Below are positions 61,918 to 64,000 of a stretch of DNA of 64,000 nucleotides, one piece after another. This DNA comes from Pardosa pseudoannulata (lineage: Eukaryota > Arthropoda > Arachnida > Araneae > Lycosidae). Position numbers and translations under genes: made by a program. The stretch covers positions 15,427,287 to 15,491,286 of the forward strand of contig CM063504.1 of the NCBI GenBank assembly GCA_032207245.1, written 5' to 3'. The notes beneath the pieces are model-generated. The model was not told the origin of the DNA. It worked only from the letters and a program-made list of their open reading frames with translations, and made no database searches. Position 1 is the stretch's first letter. Every line of letters starts with the position of its first letter.

Positions 61918-63805
61918 GATCAGGGATTTACTTTTACTTTTTCGTTGGGGTTGTACAAATCAAAGCTGATTCGAACTGGCCTCGTGCAGTAACTTTACCA
62001 CTTGTTAGCATATATCTGTTTTGATGATAAGTAAAAGTAATATAAATCATACTGCTTATGAACATATAAATTGCATAGTTTTAATAAAAGTTATTTTAAA
62101 AACAAAAGTACTGATAAGGCATTATCGCAGCCAACATGTACGCAGGACCGTAACTAGGGCGTGGCAAAGGTGTACCATTTTGCCCATAGTACCGCCAATA
62201 AACATGAAATTTCCTATGAGAAAAATGGGGTCCGAAAGAGGACAATTTGCCCCAAATAGAAATAAGGAAAATAAAGTGAAGAACAGGGATTTACTTTTAC
62301 TTTCTATCATTAGGATGATACAAGACAAAACTGATTCGAACTGGCCTCGTGCAGTAACTTTTCCATTTGTATATATCTGTTTTGTCGACAAGTAAAAACA
62401 ATATAACTCAAACTGCTTATGAGCATATAAATTGCATAGCTTTAATAAAAGTTATTTTAAAAACAAAAGTACTGATAAGGCATTATCACAAGTCAACATT
62501 TACGCAGAGCCTTAACTAGGGAATGGCAAATGTGGCATTTGCCACGGGAGCATCAGTCATAGGGGCGCCAGACCGGGGGAAAAATGAGGTCCCAAAGAGG
62601 ACGATTTGCCCCAAATAGAAATAAGGAAAATACGATGAAGATCAGGGATTTACTTTTACTTTCTATCATTAGGATGATACAAGACAAAACTGATTCGAAA
62701 TGGCCTCGTGCAGTAACTTTACCACTTCTTAGTATATATCTGTTTTGTCGACAAGCAAAAACAATATAACCCATACTGCTTATGAACATATCAATTGCAC
62801 AGCTTTAATAAAAGTTATTTTAAAAACAAAAGTAGGACTAAGTCATTATCAAAGTCAACATGTAAGCATGTCCGTAACTAGGGCGTGGCAAAGGTGGCAT
62901 TTGCAACGGGCTGATCAGTCATAGGCGTGCCGCACTATGAGAAAAATGGGGTCCGAAAGAGGAAGATTCACCCCAAATAGAAATAAGGAAAATAGGATGA
63001 AGATCAGGGATTTACTTTTACTCTCTATCGTTGGGGTGGTACAAGACAAAACTGATTCGAACTGGCCTCGTGCAGTAACTTTTCCATTTGTATATATCTG
63101 TTTTGTCGACAAGTAAAAATATATAACTCAAACTGCTTATGAGCATATAAATTGCATAGCTTTAATAAAAGTTATTTTAAAAACAAAAGTACTGATAAGG
63201 CATTAGCACTAGTCAACAAGTACGCAGAGCCGTAACTAGTGTGTAGCACAGATGGTATTTGCCACGGGAGCATCAGTCATAGGAGTACAACACCGTGAGA
63301 AGAATGGGGTCCGAAAGAGAACAATTCGCCCCAAATAGAAATAAGGAAAATAAGGTGAAGATCAGGGATTTATTTTTACTCTCTATCATTAGGGTGGTAC
63401 AAGACAAAACTGATTCAAACTGGCCTCGTGCAGTGACTTTACCACTTGTTAGTATATATCTGTTTTGATGATTCTCAGTATCCACCTCTCTACTGATTCG
63501 AAGAAATATTTTTGGGGCCGACACTTCCATTTGGTCTGTGAAAAAATCCATACCTATAGTTATTAATTACGTTGAATGAGGCTTTTTTCCCAATTTCTGC
63601 AATATATTTTATGCTTCATATCTATAGAAGATTTGATTTGTCTCCATTTCCCAAAATTTTTATCAAAGTCAACATATACGCAGACGTAACTAGGCCGTGG
63701 TTAAGGTGGCATTTGCCACAGGAGCATCAGTCATAGGCACGCCACTCCTTGAGAAAAATGGGGTCCGAAAGAGGACAATTCACCCCAAATAGAAGTAAGG
63801 AAAAT
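61918..63805 (+). repeat. Tandem array, about 361-bp unit, 4 copies plus rearranged part
   Basis: GATCAGGGATTTACTTTTAC starts near 61918, 62280 (GAACAGG), 62640, 63001 and 63360. Units continue GATTCGAACTGGCCTCGTGC, GTATATATCTGTTTTG, ATAAATTGCATAGCTTTAAT, CCGTAACTAGGGCGTGGCAA, GGCATTTGCCACGGGAGCAT, GGGGTCCGAAAGAGGACAAT and CCCCAAATAGAAATAAGG. After 63475 the order breaks, then GTCAACATATACGCAGACG resumes to about 63800. The minus-strand ORFs of 65-92 aa in four units share one reading (GKVTARGQFESVLSC) because the DNA is repeated; no domain is recognisable. Confidence 0.9.
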
Positions 63806-64000
63806 TTCCAAGAAAAATAAATTTAAACAGTTCAGTCTCAAAGCTCTGACTTGGATTTGTACCAAAAGATTTTAGTTTTAAGATCCAATGTGTAGTGTAT
63901 AGTTCGATGCAAATAAAATAAATGTCCAAGTTTTTTATTTGGCTTTGGAAATCCCAAAATTTTATCTTTAAATTAGTTTAAAATTAAATGCAGTGTTTTC
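63806..64000. other. Window end, non-coding
   Basis: Nothing recognised. Confidence 0.4.

Noticed and set aside
62122..63551. Conserved minus-strand peptide GKVTARGQFESVLSC in four array units as a real protein
   Set aside because: Conservation follows from DNA repetition; upstream context differs between units and no domain is recognisable.

Overview
The window is eukaryotic nuclear DNA, strongly AT-rich, with long (TA)n and (CA)n microsatellites and no recognisable host protein-coding gene. Transposon types and base composition suggest an arthropod, most likely an arachnid such as a spider. They include a SETMAR-like mariner, a ZBED5/Buster-like hAT, Tigger/pogo, Helitron-like elements, tRNA-derived SINEs and TTAA-flanked TIR elements. 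That assignment is inference, since no host gene or rRNA is present to confirm it.

The one intact gene is a 618-residue BED-finger hAT transposase at 7190-9046. It lies in a complete element (6676-9270) with matching terminal inverted repeats and a perfect 8-bp target-site duplication, AACTAGGA. All other coding matter is decayed transposase: a Tigger C-terminal fragment at 2.76-3.08 kb, a mariner at 20.8-21.8 kb, a Tigger C-terminus with a PCNA-binding-like tail at 33.8-34.3 kb, and a Tc1 scrap at 61.8-61.9 kb. Non-autonomous elements include a TSD-flanked tRNA SINE (47.3-47.7 kb), other tRNA-related SINE copies (one split by a second insertion), a probable solo LTR inside a (TA)n tract (35.05-35.36 kb), two Helitron-like elements (39.2-40.1 and 50.1-51.5 kb), and two TTAA-flanked elements (19.05-19.96 and 37.08-37.78 kb).

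The second main character is tandem repetition. About fifteen separate arrays have unit lengths from about 100 to 440 bp and two to about twenty-three copies. In order they lie near 0.5, 4.0, 15.2, 17.7, 23.7, 26.5, 29.5, 40.3, 42.9, 47.1, 48.1, 51.8, 55.4, 57.3 and 61.9 kb. Several are built from transposable-element pieces: a 223-bp array that repeats a Tigger terminal sequence ten times, a SINE trimer and a SINE dimer. One array carries an invariant CTCF-like motif in each unit, and another carries a long hairpin around ATCGAT in most units.

Layout: 0-6.7 kb arrays and Tigger remnant; 6.7-9.3 kb hAT; 9.3-17.7 kb microsatellites and SINEs; 17.7-22 kb SINE trimer, TTAA element and mariner; 23.7-31.8 kb three large arrays; 33-36.2 kb microsatellite cluster with Tigger fragment and solo LTR; 37-41.3 kb TTAA element, Helitron and minisatellite; 43-47.9 kb SINEs and two higher-GC islands; 48-58.2 kb arrays and Helitron; 58.2-64 kb microsatellites, Tc1 scrap and a 361-bp array. 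No operon-like or pathway relation exists; the genes here are selfish elements.
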